Shown: positions 26,001 through 34,684 of the stretch, piece by piece
Position numbering within the stretch: position 1 is the stretch's first letter
Layout: every line of letters begins with the position of its first letter
Assembly (NCBI RefSeq): GCF_031432315.1
Contig: NZ_JAVKGO010000008.1
Coordinates: 1-64,000 of the forward strand
Source of the DNA: Serpentinicella sp031432315
GTDB lineage: Bacteria; Bacillota; Clostridia; Peptostreptococcales; Natronincolaceae
DNA: 64,000 nt
Reading direction: 5' to 3'
Program-made: the position numbers and the translations under genes
Notes under the pieces: model-generated
Database searches by the model: none
Told to the model about the DNA's origin: nothing
What the model saw: only the letters and a program-made list of their open reading frames with translations

Positions 26001-26314
26001 TCATTATGTAACGCAACACAAAGGTTAAGCGCTGACTGTCCCCCTAGATTTGGGAGCAGTGCGTCTGGCTTTTCCTTTTCAATAATTTCAGTAAGCCTTT
26101 TTACATTAAGTGGCTCAATATATGTTGCATCCGCCATTACTGGGTCAGTCATAATTGTTGCAGGATTTGAATTGACTAATACAATTTGATATCCTAATTT
26201 TTTTAAGGCTTTACAAGCCTGAGTCCCCGAATAATCAAATTCACAAGCTTGCCCAATGATTATAGGACCAGAACCGATTATCATGATCTTATTAATATCA
26301 GTACGCTTTGGCAT
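23096..26314 (-). CDS. carB: Carbamoyl-phosphate synthase, large subunit
   Basis: 1072 residues, standard length. It makes carbamoyl phosphate from bicarbonate, ammonia (delivered by CarA) and two ATP, for pyrimidines and arginine. The two homologous halves are plain: [20 protein letters not shown] near the start and [20 protein letters not shown] near residue 555, each followed by an ATP-grasp domain (GGTGGG near 175, GGRGME near 710; [20 protein letters not shown] and [17 protein letters not shown]). The C-terminal 140 residues are the MGS-like regulatory domain. carA is not adjacent on either side. RBS GAGGAG. A 59-nt copy of its 3' end lies at 20469. Confidence 0.97.
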   Translation of the reverse strand: [1072 protein letters not shown]

Positions 26315-26507
26315 AACACACGCTCCTCTTTAATAGATTTTTATTGATTTTATTATATCAACAATTTATATGACTAGCCACAAATTTCTGAATATTTTTT
26401 CATTTTTATGTATATTTATAAATTTAATTTAATATTACTTTATTCAAAATTGTTTTGGATTTTATTCTATCAATCTTTCGTGAGGTAATTATGCAAATTC
26501 ATTATAA

Positions 26508-26552
26508 ACAAAAGGTGTCTAAGCATTATTACATAAACTTAGACACCTTGTA
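26508..26552. terminator. Hairpin terminator after the 26571-27029 gene
   Basis: 12-bp perfect stem AAGGTGTCTAAG/CTTAGACACCTT. It lies 3' of the minus-strand membrane-protein gene and 5' of carB. Confidence 0.7.
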
Positions 26553-26570
26553 CAATTTGTAAATTTATAA

Positions 26571-27029
26571 TTATTTCGCAATATCAATTTTTTTAACCTT
26601 TTTATAGTAATAATAAACAAGGGCTGTAACAAGAAGTGGGATCAGTTCTACAGGTCCAAAGAAGCTATAAGAAGTTGATTCTTCGGTAATTGTCACAGCT
26701 TGTAAAGCCTCTATTCCGAAAAAGTACCCTATGCCTTGCATAATTAAATAGGTACTTACAAATATATACAAAATCCCATTTCTTTTAATGAATTTACCAT
26801 AGATACCAACTATTAATCCTATACTATGAAGCATATGACCAATAATTTTAAAGTGAGGTAAATTTAACATACTACCTAACATAGAAACTATTGTACCGGC
26901 TATGAGGATTATCATTGATTGTTTTATATATCTGCTATCGTTCAAAATAAGATAGAAAACTCCTAGGACTATCATCATAAAAAAACTGCCTAAAAAAATC
27001 CCTTCTAATTTATCAATACTACCATTCAT
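26571..27029 (-). CDS. Five-helix membrane protein, unknown
   Basis: 152 residues, nearly all in about five membrane helices (9-28, 38-56, 62-78, 85-102, 122-140), ending in a lysine-rich tail. No motif recognised. AAAGGAAAGGA precedes the ATG. Flanked by its own terminator and by that of the CPBP protease gene, so monocistronic. Confidence 0.65.
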   Translation of the reverse strand: MNGSIDKLEGIFLGSFFMMIVLGVFYLILNDSRYIKQSMIILIAGTIVSMLGSMLNLPHFKIIGHMLHSIGLIVGIYGKFIKRNGILYIFVSTYLIMQGIGYFFGIEALQAVTITEESTSYSFFGPVELIPLLVTALVYYYYKKVKKIDIAK

Positions 27030-27074
27030 TTTATATATCCTTTCCTTTGACCTGTAAGGTTAATTATACTAACG

Positions 27075-27105
27075 TAAAACCAAGATATTAAGCATCTTGG
27101 TTTTA
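27075..27105 (-). terminator. Terminator of the CPBP protease gene
   Basis: 12-bp stem TAAAACCAAGAT/ATCTTGGTTTTA, just 3' of the minus-strand gene. Confidence 0.75.
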
Positions 27106-27119
27106 CTGATTTATAAATT

Positions 27120-27998
27120 TTATGAGTCAGGGTGATCTTCTTCTACTATGTCTACTATGTCTTCTTCAAAGCTGTCTACAGCTTCAACTTTATTTTTATA
27201 TAGATAGGTAAATACACTTACGGTCACTACAACACTGATTATAAATGAAATGAAAAGATAGTTATTGAAAAAATCAGGACTTGCATACTCTACCATAATT
27301 ATACTGGATAGATTTAAAAGTGCATGGAGTATAATCGGCGCCCATATAGACTTTAACCAAACGTACACTAATCCTAATAAAATACCAAATAAGAAGGTAT
27401 ATACCCCTTGTATTAACTGCATATGGTATAGACCGAACAAGGCAGCTTGTATAACAATTGTTACTTTTAAAGATAAGTGTTTTTTCAGTTCAGAAAAAAC
27501 AAGTCCCCTAAAGATAATTTCCTCGATTATTGGTACAACAATTCCTACAGCTAAAATAGTAAGAAATAGATTGTCCCCTAGTATAAATCCCATGCTTTCC
27601 TCATGTTGGGCAAAGGAATCTGCAAACAACCCTAAGCCATGGACAACATTTAGCACAAAAATATTTATAAAGTAAATGGAAATTCCAACAGGAATTAGTA
27701 TTGCCACATGCTTTAATGACATTTTATTGAATTTACACACATTTAAAAAACTTTCATTTCTTTTTTTGCATATTAAATAGTAGATAATTACTGAGACAAA
27801 AGCAGCAAATATAAGAGAAATTGGAATATGCTCCATCACTTTTTGATTGATAATTTCCTCAAATGCATCCGTTCCAAAAAGTTCAGCGTGCTTTGTACCT
27901 AGTACAAAGCCTAACCCTAATGTATAAAATATTTGGAAGAAGTAATAAATTACAAGATAGAGTAAAATGAGTCCAGATGTTTTAAATAATTTGTTCAT
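27120..27998 (-). CDS. CPBP family intramembrane metalloprotease
   Basis: 292 residues with about eight helices. Three CPBP (Abi/CAAX protease) motifs are present: EEIIFRGLVFSEL (the glutamate pair and Arg), FGLYHMQLIQG (His) and HALLNLSS (His/Asn). Members cleave prenylated or other membrane proteins, or act in bacteriocin self-immunity; the substrate here is unknown. The C-terminal tail is acidic (EEDIVDIVEEDHPDS), which is unusual for the family and may be a regulatory or binding segment. RBS AAGGAAGGA. Confidence 0.85.
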   Translation of the reverse strand: MNKLFKTSGLILLYLVIYYFFQIFYTLGLGFVLGTKHAELFGTDAFEEIINQKVMEHIPISLIFAAFVSVIIYYLICKKRNESFLNVCKFNKMSLKHVAILIPVGISIYFINIFVLNVVHGLGLFADSFAQHEESMGFILGDNLFLTILAVGIVVPIIEEIIFRGLVFSELKKHLSLKVTIVIQAALFGLYHMQLIQGVYTFLFGILLGLVYVWLKSIWAPIILHALLNLSSIIMVEYASPDFFNNYLFISFIISVVVTVSVFTYLYKNKVEAVDSFEEDIVDIVEEDHPDS

Positions 27999-28191
27999 TT
28001 TTCCAATCCTTCCTTTGTTGATTTTATAAAATCTTTTTCTACACTATATCATTTATTTACAATAATAGTAAGGGTATTTATTCACATAATACATCAACCA
28101 CTAAATTAAGATTTTATCTTGTTTAATTTAACCTTCTAATCATTAAACTGAATTTTCTGAAATACCCTTATGGATAACTTTCAAAAAAATC

Positions 28192-28233
28192 AAAAAGATA
28201 GCAATATTATACACAATATCACCATCTTTTTGT
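28192..28233 (-). terminator. Terminator of the nrdDG operon
   Basis: Stem AAAAAGATGGTGATATTGTG... with ...AATATTGCTATCTTTTT on the minus strand, T-rich at its end, immediately after nrdG. Confidence 0.8.
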
Positions 28234-28239
28234 TTGTTA

Positions 28240-28923
28240 TTAACGTATTTTTATTTCTTCAAAGTAGGGTTTAAGTGTGCTTTCTAATTCTTTCATTGTA
28301 CTAGAATCAAAGGAAGAAAGCTTATTCTCTCCACAAAGTACACCTTCGCCGTCCTTAAAGTTTTGAAGACAGTATTTTTTACTGCCCTCAAGCATTTTCC
28401 CTATATTTAGTATATCCTCTTTGGTTAAAAGCGCTTTACATACTGTCGTTCTAAACTCATAGTTAATATCACTGTCTTTAACTATTTGAATACTTTTCTT
28501 TATTTTCTGAACATCTACCTCTGCGCCTGCTACTTTAGAATATTTTTCTAATGGTGCCTTTATATCCATCGCGATATAATCAATTAATTTATGGTCTAGT
28601 AGATGCTTTAGTATATCGGGTTTTGTGCCATTTGTATCTAGTTTTACAAAGAAGCCTTCGTCTTTCACTTTAGATATGAAGTCACATAAATTTGGTTGTA
28701 GCGTCGGTTCTCCTCCGGATATACAAATTGCATCTATAAATTTCTTTCTTTGCTTTATAAAATTAAGGACTTCTGATTCATCAATTTTTTCCCCTCTATT
28801 GTTTACTAAATCCCTATTATGACAATAAGGACACCTAAAATTACAACCGCCTACAAAGTAGACGGTGGAAATTTTATCAGGGTAATCTATAAATGAAGAT
28901 TTTTGTATTCCTTTTATGTTCAT
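28240..28923 (-). CDS. nrdG: Anaerobic ribonucleotide reductase activating protein
   Basis: 227 residues. A radical SAM enzyme that installs the glycyl radical on NrdD. The cluster motif is CNFRCPYCHN (Cx3Cx2C, about residue 26), followed by ISGGEPTLQ, the SAM-binding GGE motif, and the TNGTKPDIL strand. It lies 15 nt downstream of nrdD on the same strand. RBS TAGGAGTG. Confidence 0.95.
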   Translation of the reverse strand: MNIKGIQKSSFIDYPDKISTVYFVGGCNFRCPYCHNRDLVNNRGEKIDESEVLNFIKQRKKFIDAICISGGEPTLQPNLCDFISKVKDEGFFVKLDTNGTKPDILKHLLDHKLIDYIAMDIKAPLEKYSKVAGAEVDVQKIKKSIQIVKDSDINYEFRTTVCKALLTKEDILNIGKMLEGSKKYCLQNFKDGEGVLCGENKLSSFDSSTMKELESTLKPYFEEIKIR

Positions 28924-28938
28924 CTTAACGCACTCCTA

Positions 28939-31071
28939 TTAAACTGCTTCTGTGCTCGCATCCTTTATGTTCTCTATTTGACTTAAGCTGTCATCGGCTG
29001 AAAACTCTTGTCTGTCTTTATACTCTTCTTTTTTCCCTTTATTCCAAGCCTGAACTGGTCTGTGGAATCCTACTACTCTCGTCCACACTTCTGTTTCTCT
29101 ACCACAGTCTGGACACTCAAATTGCTCCCCTTTTAGATAACCATGCTCTGTACATATGGAGAAAGTAGGCGTAATCGTTATATAAGGAATCTTACTATTT
29201 TCCATTGTTTTCTTAATTAGTTGTTTACAAGTTTCTACGTTGTCAATTTCTTCTCCAATAAAACCATGAAGTACGGTTCCACCAGTATAAAGGGTCTGTA
29301 GATTTTCTTGTAGTGCAACTGCTTCAAAAATATCTTTCGTATGCCCTACGGGTAATTGTGTTGAATTTGTGTAGTATGGCTCATCTGTACCTTGGCAGAT
29401 TAATCTTGGGTACATCTTCTTATCAATTCTTGCAAAACGATAAGCAGTCCCTTCCGCCGGCGATGCTTCTAAGTTCCAGAGACTTCCTGTTTCTTCTTGG
29501 AATATTTGAATCACTCTGTTCATAAACTCCATAATTTCAACCGCAAAGGCGTTTCCTTCTTCTGTTGTAATGTCTTTACCTAGAAGATTTAAACAAGCTT
29601 CGTTCATACCATTTAAACCAATAGTTGAGAAATGATTTTTAAAATACTCTCCAGTTGCATCTTTCACATCTTGTAAGTAGAACTGTGAGTAAGGATACAG
29701 CCCAACGTCCATATAGCGCTCTAGTACCGCCCTTTTCGCTTCACACACCTCTTTCGCGGTTTCCATCAATTCTCTTACACGCTTTTTAAAATCTTCTTCT
29801 GATTTTGATATATAACCAATTCTAGGCATATTTAATGTAACAACATTTATGGATCCAGTTAAGGGGTTCGCTCCAAAAAGACCGCCACCGCGTTTTCTTA
29901 ACTCTCTGTTATCTAATCTTAGACGACAACACATACTTCTTATATCCTCTGGAGAAAGATCCGAGTTTAAGAAGTTTGCAAAGTATGGGGTACCAAACTT
30001 TCTTGTCATTTCCATAATAGCGTTAACAACTTCTGAATCCCATGGGAAATCATCTGTTATATTTACAGTTGGTATTGGGAAACTAAAAGCTCTTCCTGCT
30101 CCGTCCCCTTCCATCATCACTTCACAGAAGGCTTTATTGAAGATATCCATTTCTTTTTGGAATTCTCCGTAAGTTTTTTCCATATTTTTACCACCGATAA
30201 TTGCAGGTAGTTTTTTCAGTAATGGATGTGGTGCTATATCAAGAGTAATATTCGTAAATGGTGTTTGAAAACCTACTCTTGTCGGTACATTTAAATTAAA
30301 CACAAATCTTTGCAATGCTTTTTTTACTTGCCCATAAGATAACCCATCATAATGTATAAATGGTGCTAAATATGTGTCTATACTCGAAACTGCTTGTGCC
30401 CCGGCACTTTCACCTTGTAGCGTATAAAGTAAGTTAACTAATTGTCCTAGAGCTGACTCAAAATGTCGTGGTGGTTTTGATTCTATTTTCCCTTTTGCTC
30501 CTTTAAATCCTCTTCTTAAAAAGGCTTCTAAATCCCAACCACAACAGTATGGTGCTAATAATCCTAAATCATGTATATGTAGATCACCGCGTACATGGGC
30601 GTCTCTTGCTGATTTATCATAGATTTTATTTAGCCAATATTTGGATGTAATGCTTTCTACAATATGGTTATTTAATCCTTGTAGAGAGAATCCCATATTC
30701 GCATTTTCGTTGACACGCCAGTCTTCTAAATTGACATAGTCTTCCACCATTCTTTCTGCGTCCATAAATAGGTTTTTCACTTCACGTATTTCTTCTTGTT
30801 TTTTTCTGTATATAATATAGGCCTTTGCTGTTTTAGCATGCCCTTCTTCTATTAAAACTTTTTCTACTACATCTTGTATATCTTCTACTGAAGGTATACC
30901 TGCACTATATGTTTCATTAATGATATCTATCACAATTTTTGATAGTTTATTTGATTTCATCTCGTCTGTACCGCCAACCGATTTTGCGGCTGCAAATATT
31001 GCTTCTCTAATTTTTACAGGATCAAATTCTACAATTTCTCCATTTCTTTTTTGTATCTTTGTTACGCCCAT
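28939..31071 (-). CDS. nrdD: Anaerobic (class III) ribonucleoside-triphosphate reductase
   Basis: 710 residues. Reduces NTPs to dNTPs with formate and a glycyl radical, without oxygen. An ATP-cone domain lies at about 5-95 (VTKIQKRNGEIVEFDPVKI). The catalytic barrel contains HIHDLGLLAPYCCGWDLEAF and SMCCRLRLDNRE; the C-terminal zinc site appears as ICTEHGYL...ECPDCG; and the glycyl-radical loop reads RVVGFHRPVQAWN. A dyad resembling an NrdR box lies 37-60 nt upstream. RBS AAGGGGGA. Confidence 0.96.
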   Translation of the reverse strand: MGVTKIQKRNGEIVEFDPVKIREAIFAAAKSVGGTDEMKSNKLSKIVIDIINETYSAGIPSVEDIQDVVEKVLIEEGHAKTAKAYIIYRKKQEEIREVKNLFMDAERMVEDYVNLEDWRVNENANMGFSLQGLNNHIVESITSKYWLNKIYDKSARDAHVRGDLHIHDLGLLAPYCCGWDLEAFLRRGFKGAKGKIESKPPRHFESALGQLVNLLYTLQGESAGAQAVSSIDTYLAPFIHYDGLSYGQVKKALQRFVFNLNVPTRVGFQTPFTNITLDIAPHPLLKKLPAIIGGKNMEKTYGEFQKEMDIFNKAFCEVMMEGDGAGRAFSFPIPTVNITDDFPWDSEVVNAIMEMTRKFGTPYFANFLNSDLSPEDIRSMCCRLRLDNRELRKRGGGLFGANPLTGSINVVTLNMPRIGYISKSEEDFKKRVRELMETAKEVCEAKRAVLERYMDVGLYPYSQFYLQDVKDATGEYFKNHFSTIGLNGMNEACLNLLGKDITTEEGNAFAVEIMEFMNRVIQIFQEETGSLWNLEASPAEGTAYRFARIDKKMYPRLICQGTDEPYYTNSTQLPVGHTKDIFEAVALQENLQTLYTGGTVLHGFIGEEIDNVETCKQLIKKTMENSKIPYITITPTFSICTEHGYLKGEQFECPDCGRETEVWTRVVGFHRPVQAWNKGKKEEYKDRQEFSADDSLSQIENIKDASTEAV

Positions 31072-31106
31072 GTTTATCCCCCTTATTGTGTTTTGTATAT
31101 TCTTTA

Positions 31107-31131
31107 TATACTATATATTGTATATAGTATA
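31107..31131. promoter_or_regulatory. NrdR-box-like dyad upstream of nrdD
   Basis: Perfect 11-bp inverted repeat TATACTATATA-TTG-TATATAGTATA. The core ATACAATATATAGTAT (minus strand) resembles the NrdR consensus ACACWATATATWGTGT. Usually two boxes occur; only one clear copy is visible. It may also overlap the -10 region. Confidence 0.5.
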
Positions 31132-31391
31132 ATATTATTACCTTAAAAGACAACAGGGCTTTAGGCTCAAAAACATATTTTATTTTGTTTTTTCTATTTA
31201 TTACATCACTTTTCTTCTCTTTTCTCAGCTTTTAAAATTTACTATCTTGACAAAAATTCTTTTCTATTTCTATGTCTATATTTCAACGAATCTAAAAAAT
31301 ATTTCTTCTCATTATATAAAACTTTTAAAAAACTTACTGTCATAAAAGAACATCTAGTACTCACTACCAATGATGTCTGTTAATTTGCTAG

Positions 31392-31428
31392 ATAAAAAAA
31401 TCCATCACGTATGATGGATTTTTTTATC
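31392..31428 (-). terminator. Terminator of the first soluble MCP gene
   Basis: 10-bp stem AAATCCATCA/TGATGGATTT with seven T on the minus strand. Confidence 0.85.
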
Positions 31429-31430
31429 TA

Positions 31431-32282
31431 CTACTCATATTCATCTTTACTTAATTGTTCTGCCTCGCTTTTAAGGATGTCACCCATGCTCCTGATTTCT
31501 TCCATAGTTGCAAGTATTTGTTGATTTGCCTCAGCTTGTTCGATTAATATTTTTGTAATATCTGATACTTGGGTGTTGATTTCTACGCTATCTCTTTTTA
31601 TATTTTTTAATACTTCATCTATCTTTTTTATAGATTCAGCACTGTCTGTAGCAAGTTTTCTAATTTCTTCGGCAACAACACCGAACCCTCTTCCTAAACT
31701 GCCGACTCTCGCTGCCTCAATAGCTGCATTTAATCCTAGTAGGTTTGTTTGACTTGACACTTTATTAATAAAACCTAAAACTTGATCTGTTTTTTGCACT
31801 TCTCCTAATGAATGTTCAGATACTCCAGTTAGATCACTTGCTACATCCGACATCTTATTTGACTTAGTTGCTACTTCTTCAGTTGAATCAGTTACATTCA
31901 TAATCGCCATATTCAGTTGTTCAGCTAATTCTAGAAGTTTGTCCTGTTTTTCTGTAACTGTAGCTACTATCACGCCCCCGACAACTTCACCTGTTTCATC
32001 ATGTAGTGGTATTGCAACCCCTATATATGGAAACCCAAAAACTTCTTTCGGCACTCTACCAATTAACCTTTTGTTCTCTTGAATCGCCCTCAAAATTAGG
32101 GTTCCTTCTATATGCTTTGTTCCCGGTTTTACTTTGTGATCAAGTAATTTTCCTGGGGAATAGCTTATGGCTTCTTCTAAATCACAGACAGATACCGCTA
32201 TATCGTCAACAACAAGACTGTTTAGTAATGGAGCTACCGCAACAAAATGTTCAATTATTTTTGGCATGTTCTTTTCTTCCAT
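31431..32282 (-). CDS. Soluble methyl-accepting chemotaxis-like protein, paralogue 1
   Basis: 283 residues, no membrane helix. The N-terminal sensor domain (about 8-120, IIEHFVAVAPLLNSLVVDDI, then GFPYIGVAIPLHDETGEVVG) is PAS/GAF-like. The C-terminal half is a short MCP signalling hairpin with the conserved tip NLLGLNAAIEAARVGSLGRG followed by FGVVAEEIRKLA. At this length it has a very short bundle without clear methylation helices. Its product should contact CheA/CheW in cytoplasmic arrays or act on another kinase. About two-thirds identical to the next gene by eye. Confidence 0.85.
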   Translation of the reverse strand: MEEKNMPKIIEHFVAVAPLLNSLVVDDIAVSVCDLEEAISYSPGKLLDHKVKPGTKHIEGTLILRAIQENKRLIGRVPKEVFGFPYIGVAIPLHDETGEVVGGVIVATVTEKQDKLLELAEQLNMAIMNVTDSTEEVATKSNKMSDVASDLTGVSEHSLGEVQKTDQVLGFINKVSSQTNLLGLNAAIEAARVGSLGRGFGVVAEEIRKLATDSAESIKKIDEVLKNIKRDSVEINTQVSDITKILIEQAEANQQILATMEEIRSMGDILKSEAEQLSKDEYE

Positions 32283-32410
32283 TTTATCAAGTCCTCTCTT
32301 TACATTTTATTTCTTTAAATTCCATATATTTATAATATAAGTTAATATTCGACTAAAATTGGATTAATCCTTTTTATTATACATTATTTTCTTGTACATG
32401 TTTACACAAA

Positions 32411-32442
32411 ATAAAAATCCGTCTAAATAGACGGATTTTTAT
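32411..32442 (-). terminator. Terminator of the second soluble MCP gene
   Basis: Stem AAAATCCGTCTA/TAGACGGATTTT with T-run on the minus strand. Confidence 0.85.
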
Positions 32443-32455
32443 AAATTTATTTATT

Positions 32456-33304
32456 TTAGTTATTATATTCATCACGACTTAGCTTCTCCGCTTCATCTCG
32501 AAGTACATCACCCATACTTCTTATCTCTTCCATTGTAGCTAAGATTTGTTGATTTGACTCTGCTTGATTCATTAATATTTCTGTTATACTTGTTATTTGT
32601 GTATTAATGGATTTACTATCCACTTTTATATTTTTTAATACTTCATCTATTTTCTTAATGGATTCAGCACTATCAGTAGCTAGCTTTCTTATTTCTTCTG
32701 CAACAACGCCAAAACCTCTACCTTGGCTACCTACTCTTGCTGCCTCTATTGCAGCATTTAATCCTAATAAGTTAGTCTGACTTGACACTTTATTAATAAA
32801 TCCTAAAACTTGATCGGTTTTTTCTACTTCTTTTAAAGAATTCTCTGACACAGTACTTAATCCTGTTGCAACACCAGACATTTCATCAGACTTCGTTGCA
32901 AGTTGCTCCGTTGCATCTGTAACATTTGATATTGCAGAATGTAACTGCTCTGCTAATTCTGTAAGTCTATCTTGTTTATCTGTAACTGTACAAACAGTAA
33001 CCCCACCGATTACTTCTCCTGATTCATCATGTAAAGGCATCGCAACCGCTATATAAGGAAATCCAAATAAATCTTTTGGTACACGCCCTACAATTCGTTT
33101 ATTTCCTTCTATTGCCTTTACCATAGTAGATCCCTTAACATGGGGCATACCTGCTTTTAATTTATGATCTAGAAGCTTTCCTGGTTCGTAATGCACACAG
33201 CCTTCTAAGTCGCATATAGATATAGCTATGTCGTCCATAATTAATGCATTTAAAAGCGGTGCTACACCGATAAAATGTTCTATTATTGGATGAAGTTTTT
33301 TCAT
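32456..33304 (-). CDS. Soluble methyl-accepting chemotaxis-like protein, paralogue 2
   Basis: 282 residues, same layout as its downstream neighbour: PAS/GAF-like N-terminal domain (HPIIEHFIGVAPLLNALIMD) and MCP hairpin (NLLGLNAAIEAARVGSQGRG). The linker has LAEQLHSAISNVTDATEQLA. The two genes are separated by 173 nt with a terminator between, so each has its own promoter; a tandem gene duplication is the simplest explanation. RBS AAGGAGGAA. Confidence 0.85.
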   Translation of the reverse strand: MKKLHPIIEHFIGVAPLLNALIMDDIAISICDLEGCVHYEPGKLLDHKLKAGMPHVKGSTMVKAIEGNKRIVGRVPKDLFGFPYIAVAMPLHDESGEVIGGVTVCTVTDKQDRLTELAEQLHSAISNVTDATEQLATKSDEMSGVATGLSTVSENSLKEVEKTDQVLGFINKVSSQTNLLGLNAAIEAARVGSQGRGFGVVAEEIRKLATDSAESIKKIDEVLKNIKVDSKSINTQITSITEILMNQAESNQQILATMEEIRSMGDVLRDEAEKLSRDEYNN

Positions 33305-33490
33305 ATAAATTCCTCCTTCTTTCGTATTTCAAACCTAGTTCTATATAAAATAAAAGTAATATGTTTGTATAATTTTATTACTTACATACTTCGACGTTTC
33401 TCGTCAAATTCCTTTATTTTTTTACATTATTTTCGAGTTTTTCTAATACTATTTATACCCTATTATCTTATACCCTATTATCGGGAAAAA

Positions 33491-33530
33491 TAAAAGATGC
33501 TCTATATATTTATATAAGAGCATCTTTTAT
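33491..33530 (-). terminator. Terminator of the MTH1187-like gene
   Basis: 12-bp stem AAAAGATGCTCT/AGAGCATCTTTT, directly 3' of the minus-strand gene. Confidence 0.85.
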
Positions 33531-33535
33531 CTTTA

Positions 33536-33778
33536 TTAGTGTTTTGCTGAGTTTGTAATTGTTACCACCATACTAACTTCTCCACCTGAGGTTTGAGCTT
33601 GATCAAATAAACTTTTTAAGCTATTCCATACGCTGTCCTCGTTTCCATGGACATGGGTAGCCATTGATCCAACTTCATATTCAACTGATTCTTGGTCTAA
33701 AGTTTCTATGGAGTTGTTTATAACTCGACTCGCATTTTGCGTTTTTAAAGGATAAAGGGTTACTTCTGCATGTATCAA
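33536..33778 (-). CDS. MTH1187/YkoF-like thiamine-binding family protein
   Basis: 80 residues starting at TTG (33778) with GGAGGT 6 nt upstream. The motif AEVTLYPLKTQNASRVINNSIETL followed by YEVGSMATHVHG matches the small ferredoxin-like-fold proteins of the MTH1187/YkoF family, which bind thiamine or hydroxymethylpyrimidine. No thi genes or TPP riboswitch are nearby, so the ligand is inferred only from the family. It lies just downstream of murI (78 nt). Confidence 0.75.
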   Translation of the reverse strand: MIHAEVTLYPLKTQNASRVINNSIETLDQESVEYEVGSMATHVHGNEDSVWNSLKSLFDQAQTSGGEVSMVVTITNSAKH

Positions 33779-33856
33779 ATTAACACCTCCTACAGTCCAA
33801 TTTGCAAATCTATTGCATTATTAGTATGTAGGATTTGTTTTAGTTTATCCACTAGA

Positions 33857-34684
33857 TCATTCATTCATATTTAGGTATGTTAACTTTCCTTCCCAGTTTA
33901 ATCGCTTTAATTGCATCTCGAGTAACGCTTTACTCAAATTAATACGCAATTTTTCTGAGCTTGAATTCATTAAGTGTACTTCTGTGTTAGTTTGTGTATT
34001 ATTTATATTTCCTTTAGTCTTTAGCATTCTATATAATTGTTTTGCAGTTCCCTTGTTGCCATGAACAATATTTATTTCTGGTCCTACAATCATCCTTACA
34101 AGGTCTGAAATAAAAACATAATGAGTACAACCAAGTACAATCGTACTAACCTTTGTTAAATCAATTGAAGCAAATAGATTTGATAAATAATTATGTATTT
34201 CTGTATTTCCTTCAACGCCAGACTCAATTAACTCTACAAGTCCAGGACAAGGCAACTTAATTATATTTGCTGTATTAACAAATCGACCAATTAAATCACT
34301 AAATTTTTTTTCTGCTAAAGTAACAGGGGTAGCCATTACTACAATCGTCCCCTTAGCTTGCTCGACAGCGGGTTTCAACGCAGGTTCCATTCCAATTATC
34401 GGTATTTTGTAGTGCGCTCTCAGTTCATTTATAGCAGCACTAGTAGCTGTATTGCAGGCTACAACCAGTGCTTTTACATTTTTTTTATAAAGAAATTCAG
34501 CAACTTCAAAGGTTAATTTCCTAACCTCATCTGTTGTTTTCGTACCATAGGGTGCGTTTTTTGAATCTCCAAAATAAATATATGTTTCTTTTGGAAGGCA
34601 AGTCATAAGTTCAGCTAATACACTTATACCTCCCACCCCAGAATCAAAAACCGCTATTGGTAATTGCTTTTGTTCATTTATCAC
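33857..34684 (-). CDS. murI: Glutamate racemase
   Basis: 275 residues from a GTG at 34684 (GGTGGTG 8 nt upstream). Makes D-glutamate for peptidoglycan. Signature segments: IAVFDSGVGGISVLAEL at the N-terminus, VVACNTATSAAI with the first catalytic Cys (about 80) and VLGCTHYVF with the second (about 190). The C-terminal tail after residue 235 (TQTNTEVHLMNSSSEKLRIN) is longer than in most MurI proteins. Confidence 0.93.
   Translation of the reverse strand: MINEQKQLPIAVFDSGVGGISVLAELMTCLPKETYIYFGDSKNAPYGTKTTDEVRKLTFEVAEFLYKKNVKALVVACNTATSAAINELRAHYKIPIIGMEPALKPAVEQAKGTIVVMATPVTLAEKKFSDLIGRFVNTANIIKLPCPGLVELIESGVEGNTEIHNYLSNLFASIDLTKVSTIVLGCTHYVFISDLVRMIVGPEINIVHGNKGTAKQLYRMLKTKGNINNTQTNTEVHLMNSSSEKLRINLSKALLEMQLKRLNWEGKLTYLNMNE

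Larger units (their letters stand above)
31072..31430. other. Gap upstream of nrdD
   Basis: Contains the nrdD leader, the dyad at 31107-31131 and the terminator of the downstream MCP gene at 31392. Between 31141 and 31390 the sequence is AT-rich with no gene. A TTGACA box near 31256 has only a poor -10 partner and no gene downstream. Confidence 0.5.

Noticed and set aside
33779..33856. TPP riboswitch near the thiamine-binding-like gene
   Set aside because: The gap to murI is 78 nt and lacks the conserved CUGAGA element.
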